From Leifsonia shinshuensis (GTDB taxonomy: Bacteria > Actinomycetota > Actinomycetes > Actinomycetales > Microbacteriaceae): a DNA stretch of 64,000 nt. A model generated the notes under the pieces. It did no database searches, was not told where the DNA came from, and worked only from the letters and a program-made list of their open reading frames with translations. Where the stretch lies: assembly GCF_022606355.1 (NCBI RefSeq), contig NZ_JAHHZQ010000001.1, forward strand, positions 558,001 to 622,000. The letters run 5' to 3'. Of this stretch, positions 9,416 through 18,580 are shown one piece after another; position 1 is the first letter of the stretch; every line of letters starts with the position of its first letter. A program made the translations under genes and the position numbers.

Positions 9416-10740
9416 GGTCGCCTCCGCGGCGTCTCCAGGCGGCGGAGCACCGCATCGCGATCCGGCGACGACCAGACCAGCAGCTCGGCGCCCGCCGCCC
9501 TCAGCCTGTCCAGCCGGAGACCGCGCTCCAGGTCGACGATGCGCAGGGCGAGGCGCTCGCGTGCCGCGAGCTCGTCGACGCTCCGGGGCGGCAGCACATC
9601 GACGACGACGACCCGGTGGCCCGCCGCCCGCCAGGTGAGCGCCAACCGGGTCGCCTGCTCGTCGAGGAAGGTCGACATCACGTAGACGACCGCACCCTGC
9701 GCGAGCCGGGGCGCCCGAGCCCGTTCGGTCGCCGCGCCGTGCGCCGTCGTCAGCTCGACCGCGCGCAGCACCCTGCTGAGGTGACGCGCGCCGGCGCGGG
9801 GCGGCAGCGCACGACGGGCATCGGAGAGGTCGTCGAAGCCGACCCGGTCGGAGGCGCCGGCGTACGCCTCCGCGAGCGAGAAGGCGGCCTCCCTCGCCAG
9901 GTCGAGCGACGTCGCACCCGGGCGCGGGTACGGGGCGGCCCAGCCGGCGACGGCGCCTGGCACGTCGTCCCGCGCGTCGACGACGAGCTGGACGGCGGCG
10001 TCCGACGTCGCCGTGGTCCGCCGTACGTACAGCTCGCCCGGCCGCTGGGCCAGGCGCGCCGTCGCCTTCCAGTCGATCCTGCGCAGCCGGTCCCCGGGGC
10101 GGAAGCGGTCGATGTCGCGGAACTCCCCGCCGTCGCCCGGGCGCGTCGAGTCGTGCCCGCCGGTCAGCCCGAGCAGCCGCGCCGGCAACGGGAGGCTCCG
10201 CACCCGCTGTGCTTTCGGGCGCACGACCCGCTCCGCGACAGCCGGACGGCCGGGATCGCCCACCCAGGCCGCGTCGGGACCGATCCCACGCGCCGCGATC
10301 ACGAGGATGCGCTGGGGGCCGGAGTGCGAGACGGCGACTCGCAGACGGAGCCGTCGAGCGAACCCGGGGGTCACCACCGCGTCCTCCGGCTCCCGATCGG
10401 ACCGCCGGATCCTGACGTGCACGCCGTCGACGCGCCCCTCCGCCTCTGCCACGGCGTCGACGCGCACGCGGCCGTCGGTGTCGTCGCCGACGATGGCGAC
10501 GCTCGAACGGGAGGCCGCGGTTTCCGGCCGCGACGACCAGCCGATCACCGCGGCCAGCAGCAGCGGCGCCGCGACGAGTACGAGTTCGAGGCGGGACATC
10601 ACGAACGCCGCGACCAGGCAGACGGTCGCGACGATGGCCGCGGCGGTCACCGCCGGGCTCAGCGACCAGCGCGAGCCGCCCTCATCCGTGGCCGGCCGTT
10701 CGCGCGGACCGGGCATGCGTGAGCGCGACCACAGCGGCAT
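9412..10740 (-). CDS. DUF58 domain-containing protein
   Basis: This is a 442-residue protein with two adjacent hydrophobic helices near residues 30-65, then a soluble part. It has the DUF58 signature RPGDRLRRIDWKATAR, followed by a von Willebrand A-like region (VQLVVDARDD, GAVVYVMSTFLDE). DUF58 proteins are regular partners of MoxR ATPases and are thought to be substrates or adaptors in protein complex assembly. The ATG shares a base with the moxR stop (TGATG at 10738-10742), so translation is coupled. The reaction and partners are unproven. Confidence 0.88.
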   Translation of the reverse strand: MPLWSRSRMPGPRERPATDEGGSRWSLSPAVTAAAIVATVCLVAAFVMSRLELVLVAAPLLLAAVIGWSSRPETAASRSSVAIVGDDTDGRVRVDAVAEAEGRVDGVHVRIRRSDREPEDAVVTPGFARRLRLRVAVSHSGPQRILVIAARGIGPDAAWVGDPGRPAVAERVVRPKAQRVRSLPLPARLLGLTGGHDSTRPGDGGEFRDIDRFRPGDRLRRIDWKATARLAQRPGELYVRRTTATSDAAVQLVVDARDDVPGAVAGWAAPYPRPGATSLDLAREAAFSLAEAYAGASDRVGFDDLSDARRALPPRAGARHLSRVLRAVELTTAHGAATERARAPRLAQGAVVYVMSTFLDEQATRLALTWRAAGHRVVVVDVLPPRSVDELAARERLALRIVDLERGLRLDRLRAAGAELLVWSSPDRDAVLRRLETPRRRP

Positions 10741-11798
10741 CAGGGGGCCGACTCCCGTTCGCGCATCCCGATCGCCGGAGGCCCCGGCACGCCGGAGACC
10801 ACCTCCAGCACGACCTGGGAGGCGCTAACCCCGCTCGTCCACGCCTGCACGGTCAGCGTCAGCCGGTGCGCGAGGACGGGGACGGCAACGCGCTTGACAT
10901 CGTCGGGGATGACGAAATCGCGACCGGCGAGCACCGCCAGCGCGCGGGCGACCAGCAGGAGGCCCTGCGATCCGCGCGGGGAGGCGCCCACCTCGACCGA
11001 GCGGTGCCGGCGGGTGGCCGAAGCGAGGGCGACGCAGTAGGCCGCGATGTCCGGGTCGACGTCGACGCGCTCCACCCCGGCCTGCATCGCGAGCAGCGTC
11101 CGCGCCTGCATGACCGGCTCGACGGTCGCGACCTCGTGCCGGCGCGCGATGCGCGCGAGCAGCACCTGCGTCTCGCCGGACGCGTCAGGGTAGCCGACTC
11201 CGAGGCGCACCATGAAGCGATCGAGCTGGGCTTCCGGAAGCGCGTAGGTGCCTTCGGACTCGATCGGGTTCGCGGTCGCGACGACGTGGAAGGGGCGTGG
11301 CAGCGCGAAGCTGCGTCCCTCCACCGAAACCTGGCCCTCCGCCATCGCCTCCAGGAGCGCCGACTGGGTCTTGGGCGACGTGCGGTTGATCTCGTCGGCC
11401 AGGAACAGGCCGGTGAACACCGGCCCCGGCCGGAACTCGAACTCGGCCGTCGACGGCACATAGACGAACGACCCCGTGATGTCGGACGGGAGGAGGTCGG
11501 GCGTGCACTGCAGGCGGCGGAAGTCGAGCCCGACCGCGCTCGCGATGCTCCGCGCCGCGAGCGTCTTGCCGAGGCCGGGGACGTCCTCGAACAGCACGTG
11601 CCCGCCGGCGAGCACGGTGGCCAACGCGATCTCCAGCGGCTCGCGCATCCCGACGACGACGCTCTCGACACGCGCGAGGACGTCCGCGCCGAAGCTGGCC
11701 ACCTCCTCGACCGAGAGCGGGACGACGTCCTCGGCGGCCGAGGTCGCCGCGGGGGACGCGCCCCCTCCGCTGCTGGACGGTGCTGGTTCGAGGGTCAT
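10740..11798 (-). CDS. MoxR-family AAA+ ATPase
   Basis: This 352-residue AAA+ chaperone-like ATPase has Walker A VPGLGKTLAARS, Walker B FLADEINR, sensor 1 VVATANPIE and the MoxR C-terminal lid (SPRGSQGLLLVARALAVLAGRDFVIPDDVK). The first 45 residues are a Ser/Gly/Ala-rich lead. MoxR proteins remodel or mature partner proteins, usually with a vWA or DUF58 protein encoded next door, as here. The ATG overlaps the upstream gene's stop (ATGA at 11795-11798). Its substrate is unknown. Confidence 0.92.
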   Translation of the reverse strand: MTLEPAPSSSGGGASPAATSAAEDVVPLSVEEVASFGADVLARVESVVVGMREPLEIALATVLAGGHVLFEDVPGLGKTLAARSIASAVGLDFRRLQCTPDLLPSDITGSFVYVPSTAEFEFRPGPVFTGLFLADEINRTSPKTQSALLEAMAEGQVSVEGRSFALPRPFHVVATANPIESEGTYALPEAQLDRFMVRLGVGYPDASGETQVLLARIARRHEVATVEPVMQARTLLAMQAGVERVDVDPDIAAYCVALASATRRHRSVEVGASPRGSQGLLLVARALAVLAGRDFVIPDDVKRVAVPVLAHRLTLTVQAWTSGVSASQVVLEVVSGVPGPPAIGMRERESAP

Positions 11799-12331
11799 TC
11801 GGCTCCTGACGTGTGGACGGTGAGCGGGGAGGTCGGTGCATCGGCGGTCGGGCGCCCTGACTGGGCGAGGGCTTCCAGCCGGGAGAGCGACGCGGCGAAG
11901 TCGCGTGGACGCGGTGCGGCGGCGGTGCCTTTGCGCAGCATCGCGGCGGTGTCGTCGCCGAGGAGGTCGGCCACCCGCCCGGCGGAGGCCGGATCGTCGA
12001 GCTGGACGCCGTGCCGATCGAGCACCTCTGCCGCGAGCCCGCGCAGCCGGCGGACGGCCTCCGGCGTCACGCGACCGCCGCGCGCGCCCAACGACCAGCC
12101 CAGCTGCACCACGTCCCTGCGCGCACCGGGGCGCGGCTGCGGAGACGGGACCGGCCACATCACGTCGGCCTGGTCGCCGAGCAGGGACAGCACGGCGCCG
12201 AGGGCGAAGACGACGGCACCGAGGCCCGCTGCGTGCGGAGCATCCATCCCGAAGAACCACGCCGCGCCCCCCACGACCGCTGCCGCGATCACGCAGCCGA
12301 CCGCGCGCCTGACCAGTCGCGCGCGCGTCAT
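11795..12331 (-). CDS. Membrane-anchored protein upstream of MoxR
   Basis: This unrecognised 178-residue protein has two hydrophobic segments near the N-terminus (AVGCVIAAAVVGGAAWFFG, AAGLGAVVFALGAVLSLLG). A soluble domain of about 120 residues follows, with predicted helices (VTPEAVRRLRGLAAEVLDRHG, FAASLSRLEALAQ). It overlaps both neighbours by four bases, so it belongs to the MoxR operon. Position suggests a role in the same membrane complex; no catalytic motif is seen. Confidence 0.72.
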   Translation of the reverse strand: MTRARLVRRAVGCVIAAAVVGGAAWFFGMDAPHAAGLGAVVFALGAVLSLLGDQADVMWPVPSPQPRPGARRDVVQLGWSLGARGGRVTPEAVRRLRGLAAEVLDRHGVQLDDPASAGRVADLLGDDTAAMLRKGTAAAPRPRDFAASLSRLEALAQSGRPTADAPTSPLTVHTSGAE

Positions 12332-13068
12332 CGGGCCGCGCCGTTCGTCGCGCCGGCGCCCGCTGCGGCTGCCCAGGACGCGCGCAGCGCCTCGATCGCA
12401 GTTCGCGCTCTGGCCACATCACCGGTCGTCACGGGCGCGTCGCTGAACCGCGCGCGCAAGTACAGGTCGAGGAGGTCGCTTGCGGCCGTCCGGTCGGACG
12501 CGACCCGCGCGACGACCCGGCCGACGAACTCCCCCGGCGTCTCGGCGGGCAGCCGGTGCACACCGCTGTCGGCCGCGCCCTCCTCGAGGCCGAGCCAGGC
12601 GCGCTCGATGGCGTCGCGCGGCTCCCTGCCCTCGCCGAGAAGGTCCAACGCGCGGTCGAGGCCGCGCCTGACCCGTTCGGGCCGGGGCTGCTCCGGCGGG
12701 TCGTGCGCGACCTCGCCCTCCGTCGATCCGGCGACCTCCCCCGGGAGGCCGGGGAACACAGGACGGAGTCGTCGGCGCAGGTACCGCCAGAGCAGGGCGA
12801 GGATCACCACGACCGCGAGGACGACGAGGGCGTACGTCACCCACGTCAGGTCGATCCGCGTCTCGTGAGGGATGTCCTGGGGCTCCGGCGTCCCGCTCAC
12901 CTTCTGCTCCCCCGGGTGCGGCTGGAGGTCGGCGGCCGGCGGCGTGAACCGGAGGCCGGTGAACACCGGCGCCCCTTGGAACGCCAACGCGACAGCGGAC
13001 AGCGCCAGGAGCGCTCCAGCGGCGGCGATCCCCCACCGCCGTCGCGTCCGTGTCACCGTCGAGCCCAC
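12328..13068 (-). CDS. DUF4129 domain-containing membrane protein
   Basis: First gene of the MoxR operon. The chosen GTG at 13068 gives 246 residues. An N-terminal hydrophobic helix (GIAAAGALLALSAVALAFQG) leads to a periplasm-side segment of about 50 residues and a second helix (YALVVLAVVVILALLWRYLRRR). The C-terminal domain has the DUF4129 pattern AIERAWLGLEEGA, LPAETPGEFVGRVV, DLYLRARFSDAPV. DUF4129 usually forms the tail of transglutaminase-like TgpA proteins; here it is free-standing. TACGGT six bases before the GTG supports this start over the longer GTG at 13140. Confidence 0.82.
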   Translation of the reverse strand: MGSTVTRTRRRWGIAAAGALLALSAVALAFQGAPVFTGLRFTPPAADLQPHPGEQKVSGTPEPQDIPHETRIDLTWVTYALVVLAVVVILALLWRYLRRRLRPVFPGLPGEVAGSTEGEVAHDPPEQPRPERVRRGLDRALDLLGEGREPRDAIERAWLGLEEGAADSGVHRLPAETPGEFVGRVVARVASDRTAASDLLDLYLRARFSDAPVTTGDVARARTAIEALRASWAAAAGAGATNGAAR

Positions 13069-13074
13069 TCTGCC

Positions 13075-13080
13075 ACCGTA
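13075..13080 (-). promoter_or_regulatory. -10 element of DUF4129-MoxR-DUF58 operon (leaderless geometry)
   Basis: TACGGT on the minus strand ends six bases before the GTG at 13068. Confidence 0.5.
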
Positions 13081-13148
13081 GCGCGACCGCGGCGGGCGCG
13101 CGTCGGGTACTCCTCGCGACGCGGGGACCGCCCGCACCACGGCGCGGC

Positions 13149-15215
13149 TCAGCCCAGGTGGCCCGCCTTCTCCATCTGCCGCAGGTCGCGCTTGAGATCC
13201 GAGAGCTCGTCGCGCAGTCGCGCCGCCAGCTCGAACTTCAGTTCGCCGGCCGCAGCGAGCATCTGGTCGTTGAGATCGGCGATCAACGACTCCAGTTCGG
13301 CCGCGCCCTGGGCCGCGATGCCGCCGTTGCGCAGGTTCGGAGTGGGGCTCTTGCGCCGCTGTTCGCGACCGGCCAGTATGCGTGCGGTGTCGGCCTCCTC
13401 GCGGGCGAGCACGTCCGTGATGTCGGCGATCCGCTTGCGCAGCGGCTGCGGGTCGATTCCGTTCGCCCGGTTGTACTCGATCTGCAGCTCTCGGCGGCGG
13501 TCGGTCTCTTCGATCGCGTTCTTCATCGAGTCGGTCAGGACGTCGGCGTACATGTGCACCTCGCCCGAGACGTTGCGCGCCGCACGGCCGATGGTCTGGA
13601 TGAGCGAGGTGGACGACCGCAGGAAGCCCTCCTTGTCGGCGTCGAGGATGGCGACCAGCGACACCTCCGGAAGGTCGAGACCCTCTCGCAGCAGGTTGAT
13701 GCCCACCAGCACGTCGTAGACACCGGCGCGCAGCTCGGTGAGGAGCTCGACGCGGCGCAGCGTGTCGACGTCGGAGTGGAGGTAGCGGACCTTGACCCCG
13801 GCCTCCGCGAGGAAGTCGGTGAGCTCCTCGGCCATCTTCTTGGTCAGCGTGGTGACCAGGATGCGCTCATCGCGCTCCACCCGCACGCGGATCTCCTCGA
13901 GCAGGTCGTCGATCTGGCCCTTGGTCGGCTTCACGACGATCTGCGGGTCGACCAGGCCGGTCGGGCGGATGATCTGCTCGACCACGCCATCGGCGACGCC
14001 CATCTCGTACTGCCCCGGCGTCGCCGAGAGGTACACGGTCTGGCCGACGCGGTCCTTGAACTCGTTCCACCGCAGTGGACGGTTGTCGAGGGCGCTCGGC
14101 AGCCGGAAGCCGTGCTCCACCAGAGTGCGCTTGCGGGAGGCGTCGCCCTCGTACATCGCGCCGATCTGCGGCACGGTGACGTGCGACTCGTCGATCACGA
14201 CCAGGAAGTCGTCAGGGAAGTAGTCGAGGAGGCAGTTCGGCGCCTCGCCAGGCCTTCGCCCGTCGATGTGCCGCGAGTAGTTCTCGATGCCGGAGCAGAA
14301 CCCGATCTGCTCCATCATCTCGAGATCGAACTGGGTGCGCATGCGCAGTCGCTGGGCCTCCAGCAGCTTACCCTCGCGCTCCAGCTCCTGCAGTCGCTCG
14401 CGGAGTTCTTCTTGGATGGTGCCGATGGCGCGCTGCATGGTCGCCGGGCTCGCGGCGTAGTGCGTCGCGGGGAACACCGACACCGCGTCCATCTTCTGCA
14501 GCACCTCGCCGGTGAGCGGGTGCAGCGAGTACAGCGCCTCGATCTCGTCGCCGAACAGCTCGACGCGCACGGCGTGCTCCTCGTACATCGGGATGATCTC
14601 GATCGTGTCCCCACGCACCCGGAACTTGCCGCGCGAGAAGTCGACGTCGTTGCGCTCGTACTGCATGGCGACGAAGCGCCGGATCAGCGCGTCGCGGCCG
14701 ACATTCTGGCCGACCTGCAGGGCGACCATCGCCTCCAGATACTCCTCGGCCGCACCGAGGCCGTAGATGCAGGAGACCGTGGAGACCACCACGACGTCAC
14801 GGCGGCTGAGCAGCGAGTTCGTGGTCGAGTGGCGAAGGCGCTCCACCTCGGCGTTGACCGACGAGTCCTTCTCGATGAAGGTGTCTGTCTGCGGCACGTA
14901 CGCCTCTGGCTGGTAGTAGTCGTAGTAGGAGACGAAGTACTCGACGGCGTTGTTGGGGAGCAGCTCCCGGAACTCATTGGCGAGCTGAGCGGCGAGCGTC
15001 TTGTTGTGCGCGAGCACGAGGGTCGGCCGCTGCACCTGCTCGACCAGCCAGGCCGTCGTCGCCGACTTTCCAGTACCGGTCGCGCCCAGCAGCACGACGT
15101 CGGTCTCGCCGGCGTTGATGCGGGCGGCGAGCTCGGCGATCGCCTTGGGCTGGTCTCCGCTCGGCGCGTACTCGCTGACGACCTCGAACGGACGGACGAG
15201 ACGCGTTGCTTCCAT
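13149..15215 (-). CDS. uvrB: Excinuclease ABC subunit B
   Basis: This 688-residue DNA-damage-verifying helicase-like protein of nucleotide excision repair loads onto damage with UvrA and recruits UvrC. Visible: Q-like motif [12 protein letters not shown], Walker [14 protein letters not shown], the damage-clamping beta-hairpin [23 protein letters not shown]-type box VVIDESHV, helicase motif [12 protein letters not shown], and a C-terminal UVR coiled coil ([17 protein letters not shown]). ATG 15215 gives the usual family start ([16 protein letters not shown]) and has TAGACT seven bases upstream. An upstream in-frame ATG at 15245 has a GAGGGAG ribosome site and would add ten residues. No SOS box is seen. 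Confidence 0.96.
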   Translation of the reverse strand: MEATRLVRPFEVVSEYAPSGDQPKAIAELAARINAGETDVVLLGATGTGKSATTAWLVEQVQRPTLVLAHNKTLAAQLANEFRELLPNNAVEYFVSYYDYYQPEAYVPQTDTFIEKDSSVNAEVERLRHSTTNSLLSRRDVVVVSTVSCIYGLGAAEEYLEAMVALQVGQNVGRDALIRRFVAMQYERNDVDFSRGKFRVRGDTIEIIPMYEEHAVRVELFGDEIEALYSLHPLTGEVLQKMDAVSVFPATHYAASPATMQRAIGTIQEELRERLQELEREGKLLEAQRLRMRTQFDLEMMEQIGFCSGIENYSRHIDGRRPGEAPNCLLDYFPDDFLVVIDESHVTVPQIGAMYEGDASRKRTLVEHGFRLPSALDNRPLRWNEFKDRVGQTVYLSATPGQYEMGVADGVVEQIIRPTGLVDPQIVVKPTKGQIDDLLEEIRVRVERDERILVTTLTKKMAEELTDFLAEAGVKVRYLHSDVDTLRRVELLTELRAGVYDVLVGINLLREGLDLPEVSLVAILDADKEGFLRSSTSLIQTIGRAARNVSGEVHMYADVLTDSMKNAIEETDRRRELQIEYNRANGIDPQPLRKRIADITDVLAREEADTARILAGREQRRKSPTPNLRNGGIAAQGAAELESLIADLNDQMLAAAGELKFELAARLRDELSDLKRDLRQMEKAGHLG

Positions 15216-15222
15216 GACATCC

Positions 15223-15228
15223 AGTCTA
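15223..15228 (-). promoter_or_regulatory. -10 element of uvrB (leaderless geometry)
   Basis: TAGACT on the minus strand ends seven bases before the ATG at 15215. Confidence 0.55.
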
Positions 15229-15288
15229 GGAAGGACCACCGACATCGGGGCTCCCTCTCGCTGAGAGCGGAACGGCGGCCCGACGCGC

Positions 15289-15885
15289 TCAGGCGCGCAG
15301 GCCCTCCCAGAGCTCGTCGACCTGCTCGCGGGTCCGCTCCAGTGCGCCGTCGGTGTCGATCACGACGTCGGCGACGGCGAGGCGCTCCTCGTCGGAGGCC
15401 TGCGAGCCGATCCGCCGCTCCGCCTCCGCGCGGTCCATTCCGCGCAGCCGCACGAGCCGGTCGATCCGGGTCGCCGCGTCCGCGTGGGCGACGACGACGA
15501 GGTCGAACGGGTACTCGTTGGCCGACTCCACGAGGAGCGGCACATCGTAGACGACGATCGCGGCCGGGTCGGCTGCGGCCGCCGCTTCGAAGCGCGCCGT
15601 CGACGCCGCCAGCACGGCGGGATGGGTGATCCCGTTGAGCTTCTGCAGAGCCTCCGGGTCACCGAAGACGATCGCGCCGAGCGCGGGCCGGTCGAGGCTG
15701 CCGTCGGCCGCGATGACCGACGCACCAAAGGTGCGCTCGATCTCGGCCAAGGCCGGCGTGCCCGGCTCGACGACCTCCCGCGCGATGCGGTCGGCATCGA
15801 CGACGACGGCGCCGAGCTCGGCGAGACGGGAGGCGATGGTCGATTTGCCGGAGGCGATCCCGCCGGTGAGTCCGATCAGCTGCAC
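15289..15885 (-). CDS. coaE: Dephospho-CoA kinase
   Basis: CoaE catalyses the last step of coenzyme A synthesis, phosphorylating the ribose 3'-OH of dephospho-CoA with ATP. The 198-residue protein has P-loop [12 protein letters not shown] at residues 5-16, the CoA-binding [15 protein letters not shown], the ITHPAV motif, and [11 protein letters not shown] for substrate binding. Length is normal for a single-domain CoaE. The GTG at 15885 is preceded by TAGGCT six bases upstream, so a leaderless mRNA is likely. The order rpsA-coaE-uvrB is conserved in actinobacteria, but here a palindromic element and a terminator separate it from rpsA. Confidence 0.95.
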   Translation of the reverse strand: MQLIGLTGGIASGKSTIASRLAELGAVVVDADRIAREVVEPGTPALAEIERTFGASVIAADGSLDRPALGAIVFGDPEALQKLNGITHPAVLAASTARFEAAAAADPAAIVVYDVPLLVESANEYPFDLVVVAHADAATRIDRLVRLRGMDRAEAERRIGSQASDEERLAVADVVIDTDGALERTREQVDELWEGLRA

Positions 15886-15891
15886 CGCACC

Positions 15892-15897
15892 AGCCTA
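15892..15897 (-). promoter_or_regulatory. -10 element of coaE (leaderless geometry)
   Basis: TAGGCT on the minus strand ends six bases before the GTG at 15885. Confidence 0.55.
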
Positions 15898-15916
15898 TCC
15901 GCCCTCCGCGCGCACC

Positions 15917-15973
15917 CGAGGGGCACGTTGTTGTCGCTTTCGGGTGCCGAAAGGGGCAACAACGTGCCCCTCG
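15917..15973. repeat. Dispersed palindromic element, copy 1
   Basis: The 17-base arms at 15917-15933 and 15957-15973 are exact complements (CGAGGGGCACGTTGTTG). An inner stem CTTTCGG...CCGAAAG makes one long hairpin. Copies 2 (37177) and 3 (62966) share the outer arms. This copy lies between the rpsA terminator and the coaE promoter. Confidence 0.75.
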
Positions 15974-16003
15974 ACAGACGAAGAAGCGCGCTTAACGCCG
16001 GAA

Positions 16004-16027
16004 CGGCCGGCCCCGAAGGACCGGCCG
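16004..16027 (-). terminator. rpsA terminator with UUCG tetraloop
   Basis: On the minus strand CGGCCGGTCC-TTCG-GGGCCGGCCG forms a 10-bp stem with one G-U pair, closed by a C(UUCG)G tetraloop. It lies 20 bases past the rpsA stop. Only a short TT follows. Confidence 0.65.
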
Positions 16028-16046
16028 CTCATGGATGAGACGTGTC

Positions 16047-17489
16047 TCAGTTGTTGGAGCTGAGCTTCTCGCGCAGCGCCGCGAGGGACTCGTCGTCGGC
16101 GAGAGTGCCGCCCGAGCCCGACTCGCTGGAGTACGACGAGGAACCGCTGTCGGCGGCCGCCTCCTCGATGCCCTTGGCGACCTGGCGCTTGTGAGCCTCC
16201 CAGCGAGCCTGAGCCGCAGCGTACTGCTGCTCCCACTCGTCGCGCTGGGTGTCGAAGCCTTCCTTCCACTCGTTGGTCTCCGGGTCGAAGCCCTCGGGGT
16301 ACTTGTAGTTCCCCTGCTCGTCGTACTCGGTGACCATGCCGTAGAGGGCCGGGTCGAACTCGGTGCCTTCGGGGTCGACGCCCTCGTTCGCCTGCTTGAG
16401 CGACAGCGAGATGCGGCGGCGCTCCAGGTCGATGTCGATGACCTTGACGAAGACCTCTTCGCCGACCGACACGACCTGCTCCGCGAGCTCGACGTGCTTG
16501 CCGGAGAGCTCGGAGATGTGCACCAGGCCCTCGATGCCGTCCGCAACGCGGACGAACGCACCGAACGGAACCAGCTTCGTGACCTTGCCCGGCGCGACCT
16601 GACCGATCGCGTGGGTGCGGGCGAACACCTGCCACGGGTCTTCCTGGGTCGCCTTGAGCGACAGTGAGACGCGCTCGCGGTCCAGGTCGACCTCGAGGAT
16701 CTCGACGGTGACCTCCTGGCCGACCTCGACGACCTCGGAGGCGTGCTCGATGTGCTTCCACGACAGCTCGGAGACGTGCACGAGGCCGTCCACGCCGCCC
16801 AGGTCGACGAACGCGCCGAAGTTGACGATCGAGGACACGACGCCCTTGCGGACCTGGCCCTTGTGCAGGTTGTTGAGGAACGTGGTGCGGGACTCCGACT
16901 GGGTCTGCTCCAGCAGCGCACGGCGCGACAGGACCACGTTGTTGCGGTTCTTGTCGAGCTCGAGGATCTTGGCCTCGATCTCCTGGCCCAGGTACGGGGT
17001 CAGGTCGCGGACGCGGCGCAGCTCGATGAGCGACGCCGGCAGGAAGCCGCGCAGGCCGATGTCGACGATCAGGCCGCCCTTGACGACCTCGATGACCGTA
17101 CCGGTGACGACACCGTCGGCCTCCTTGATCTTCTCGACATCGCCCCAGGCGCGCTCGTACTGCGCACGCTTCTTGGACAGGATGAGGCGACCCTCTTTGT
17201 CCTCCTTCTGGAGAACGAGCGCCTCGACGGTGTCGCCGACCTCGACGACCTCGCTGGGGTCGACGTCGTGCTTGATGGAAAGCTCGCGCGAGGGGATGAC
17301 ACCCTCGGTCTTGTAGCCGACGTCGAGGAGGACCTCGTCGCGGTCGATCTTGACGACGGTGCCCTCGATGAGGTCTCCGTCGTTGAAGAACTTCAGCGTC
17401 TTTTCGACCGCGGCAAGAAAGTCTTCAGCAGACCCGATGTCGTTGACGGCGACCTGCTTCGGTGCCTTGTCGGTCGTTGCGGTTGTCAT
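16047..17489 (-). CDS. rpsA: 30S ribosomal protein S1
   Basis: This 480-residue protein brings mRNA to the small ribosomal subunit. Four S1 RNA-binding repeats are visible: GDLIEGTVVKIDRDEVLLDVG, GVVTGTVIEVVKGGLIVDIG, GQVRKGVVSSIVNFGAFVDLG and GKVTKLVPFGAFVRVADG (quoted in part). The C-terminal tail is acidic/Ser-rich (SGSSSYSSESGSGG). The ATG at 17489 gives MTTATTDKAPKQV. The leader to the candidate promoter is about 100 bases, unlike most genes here, leaving room for the autoregulation known for S1. Neighbours coaE and uvrB are conserved partners. Confidence 0.96.
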   Translation of the reverse strand: MTTATTDKAPKQVAVNDIGSAEDFLAAVEKTLKFFNDGDLIEGTVVKIDRDEVLLDVGYKTEGVIPSRELSIKHDVDPSEVVEVGDTVEALVLQKEDKEGRLILSKKRAQYERAWGDVEKIKEADGVVTGTVIEVVKGGLIVDIGLRGFLPASLIELRRVRDLTPYLGQEIEAKILELDKNRNNVVLSRRALLEQTQSESRTTFLNNLHKGQVRKGVVSSIVNFGAFVDLGGVDGLVHVSELSWKHIEHASEVVEVGQEVTVEILEVDLDRERVSLSLKATQEDPWQVFARTHAIGQVAPGKVTKLVPFGAFVRVADGIEGLVHISELSGKHVELAEQVVSVGEEVFVKVIDIDLERRRISLSLKQANEGVDPEGTEFDPALYGMVTEYDEQGNYKYPEGFDPETNEWKEGFDTQRDEWEQQYAAAQARWEAHKRQVAKGIEEAAADSGSSSYSSESGSGGTLADDESLAALREKLSSNN

Positions 17490-17593
17490 GTAGTGGATGC
17501 TCCGTAATGGACATAAATCAGGCCGAGCGCGAACCTCTGTGGGTGTCTTCCGCGAACGGCAGGCGGATGTGGATGTCACACAAGTGACGGTCT

Positions 17594-17599
17594 AGTCTA
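17594..17599 (-). promoter_or_regulatory. Candidate -10 element of rpsA
   Basis: TAGACT on the minus strand with TTGCTG 18 bases upstream. It predicts a leader of about 100 bases before the rpsA ATG. The -35 match is weak. Confidence 0.35.
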
Positions 17600-18580
17600 C
17601 CGACTGCTCTGCGGATGCAGCAACTCGCGTTCGGCCACGATGTCACGCAGCGCCGGCTCGAGCTCCGGGTAGGCGAAGTCGTAGCCCGCTGCGAGCAGCC
17701 GCTCGGGCAGCACCCACCGGCTCTTCAGCACCAGTTCGGTCTCCGTACGGATCGCTGCCGAGCCCAGCTCGAGCATCCACCGGGTCGCCGGCAGGCCGAG
17801 CGGAACGCCGAGCACGCGCCGCAGCGTCGCCATCAGCGTCCGGTTGTCCACCGGCTCCGGCGCGGCGATGTTCACCGGCCCGTCGAGCTCCGGACGGTCG
17901 CGGAGGAACTCGATCGCGCCGAGAACGTCGCGGACGTGCACCCAGCTGAACCGCTGCCGCCCGCCGCGCGCACGGAACTCGTGGAACGTCCCGGCGTTGC
18001 GCCGCGCAGTCGTCGCGAACCAGCGGCCGTCGAGCTGCGGGCCGCCGAGACCGGACCGGGCGAGCCGGATGAGCGGGACGAGCGCGGAGCCGTCACCCAG
18101 CACGATCGCCATGCGCAGGGCGACCCTGCGGGTGCCCGCGAGCTCGCCCTCGAAGAACTCGGCCTCCCACGCCCGCGCCACGTCGACCGAGAACCCGGTT
18201 CCCAGCTCCCCCGTCGACTCGGTCATCGGCCGGTCCTCCGCGTGCCGGTAGATGGTCGCGGTGGAGGCGTTGAACCAGACGGGAGGCGGTGCCTCCGACG
18301 CCGCGACGGCCTCCCGGAGCGCCCGCGTCGTCTCGAGGCGCGAGCGGAAGATCTCCGCGCGGTTCGCGTCGCCGTAGCGGCAGTTCACGCTCTTGCCGGC
18401 GAGATTGATCAGCAGATCGGCACCGGTGACCGCCCGCCGCAGCGCCGCGGGGTCGTCCCAGCGCGCGTCGGCGCCGTCGCGCCCGATGAGCAGCACGGTC
18501 GCGCCGGCCGCGCGGTAGTGCTCCGCCAGATACCGTCCGATGAAACCGGACGCACCCGCGATGACGACTCGCTCGCTCAC
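17597..18580 (-). CDS. TIGR01777-type SDR epimerase
   Basis: This 327-residue extended short-chain dehydrogenase-like protein has the NAD(P)-binding motif VVIAGASGFIGRYLAEHY at the N-terminus, DLLINLAGKSVNCRY typical of the TIGR01777 (YfcH-like) family, WFNASTATIYRH at the active-site region, and the DUF1731 C-terminal region (PLGLPATRWMLELGSAAI...SRWVLPERLLAAGY). The substrate of this family is not known. The GTG start overlaps the stop of the DUF4166 gene (GTGA at 18577-18580), so the two are cotranscribed. Confidence 0.88.
   Translation of the reverse strand: MSERVVIAGASGFIGRYLAEHYRAAGATVLLIGRDGADARWDDPAALRRAVTGADLLINLAGKSVNCRYGDANRAEIFRSRLETTRALREAVAASEAPPPVWFNASTATIYRHAEDRPMTESTGELGTGFSVDVARAWEAEFFEGELAGTRRVALRMAIVLGDGSALVPLIRLARSGLGGPQLDGRWFATTARRNAGTFHEFRARGGRQRFSWVHVRDVLGAIEFLRDRPELDGPVNIAAPEPVDNRTLMATLRRVLGVPLGLPATRWMLELGSAAIRTETELVLKSRWVLPERLLAAGYDFAYPELEPALRDIVAERELLHPQSSR

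Noticed and set aside
15923-15965. Element copy 1 as just the rpsA terminator
   Set aside because: A separate UUCG hairpin at 16004-16027 already fits that role, and related copies occur between divergent genes.
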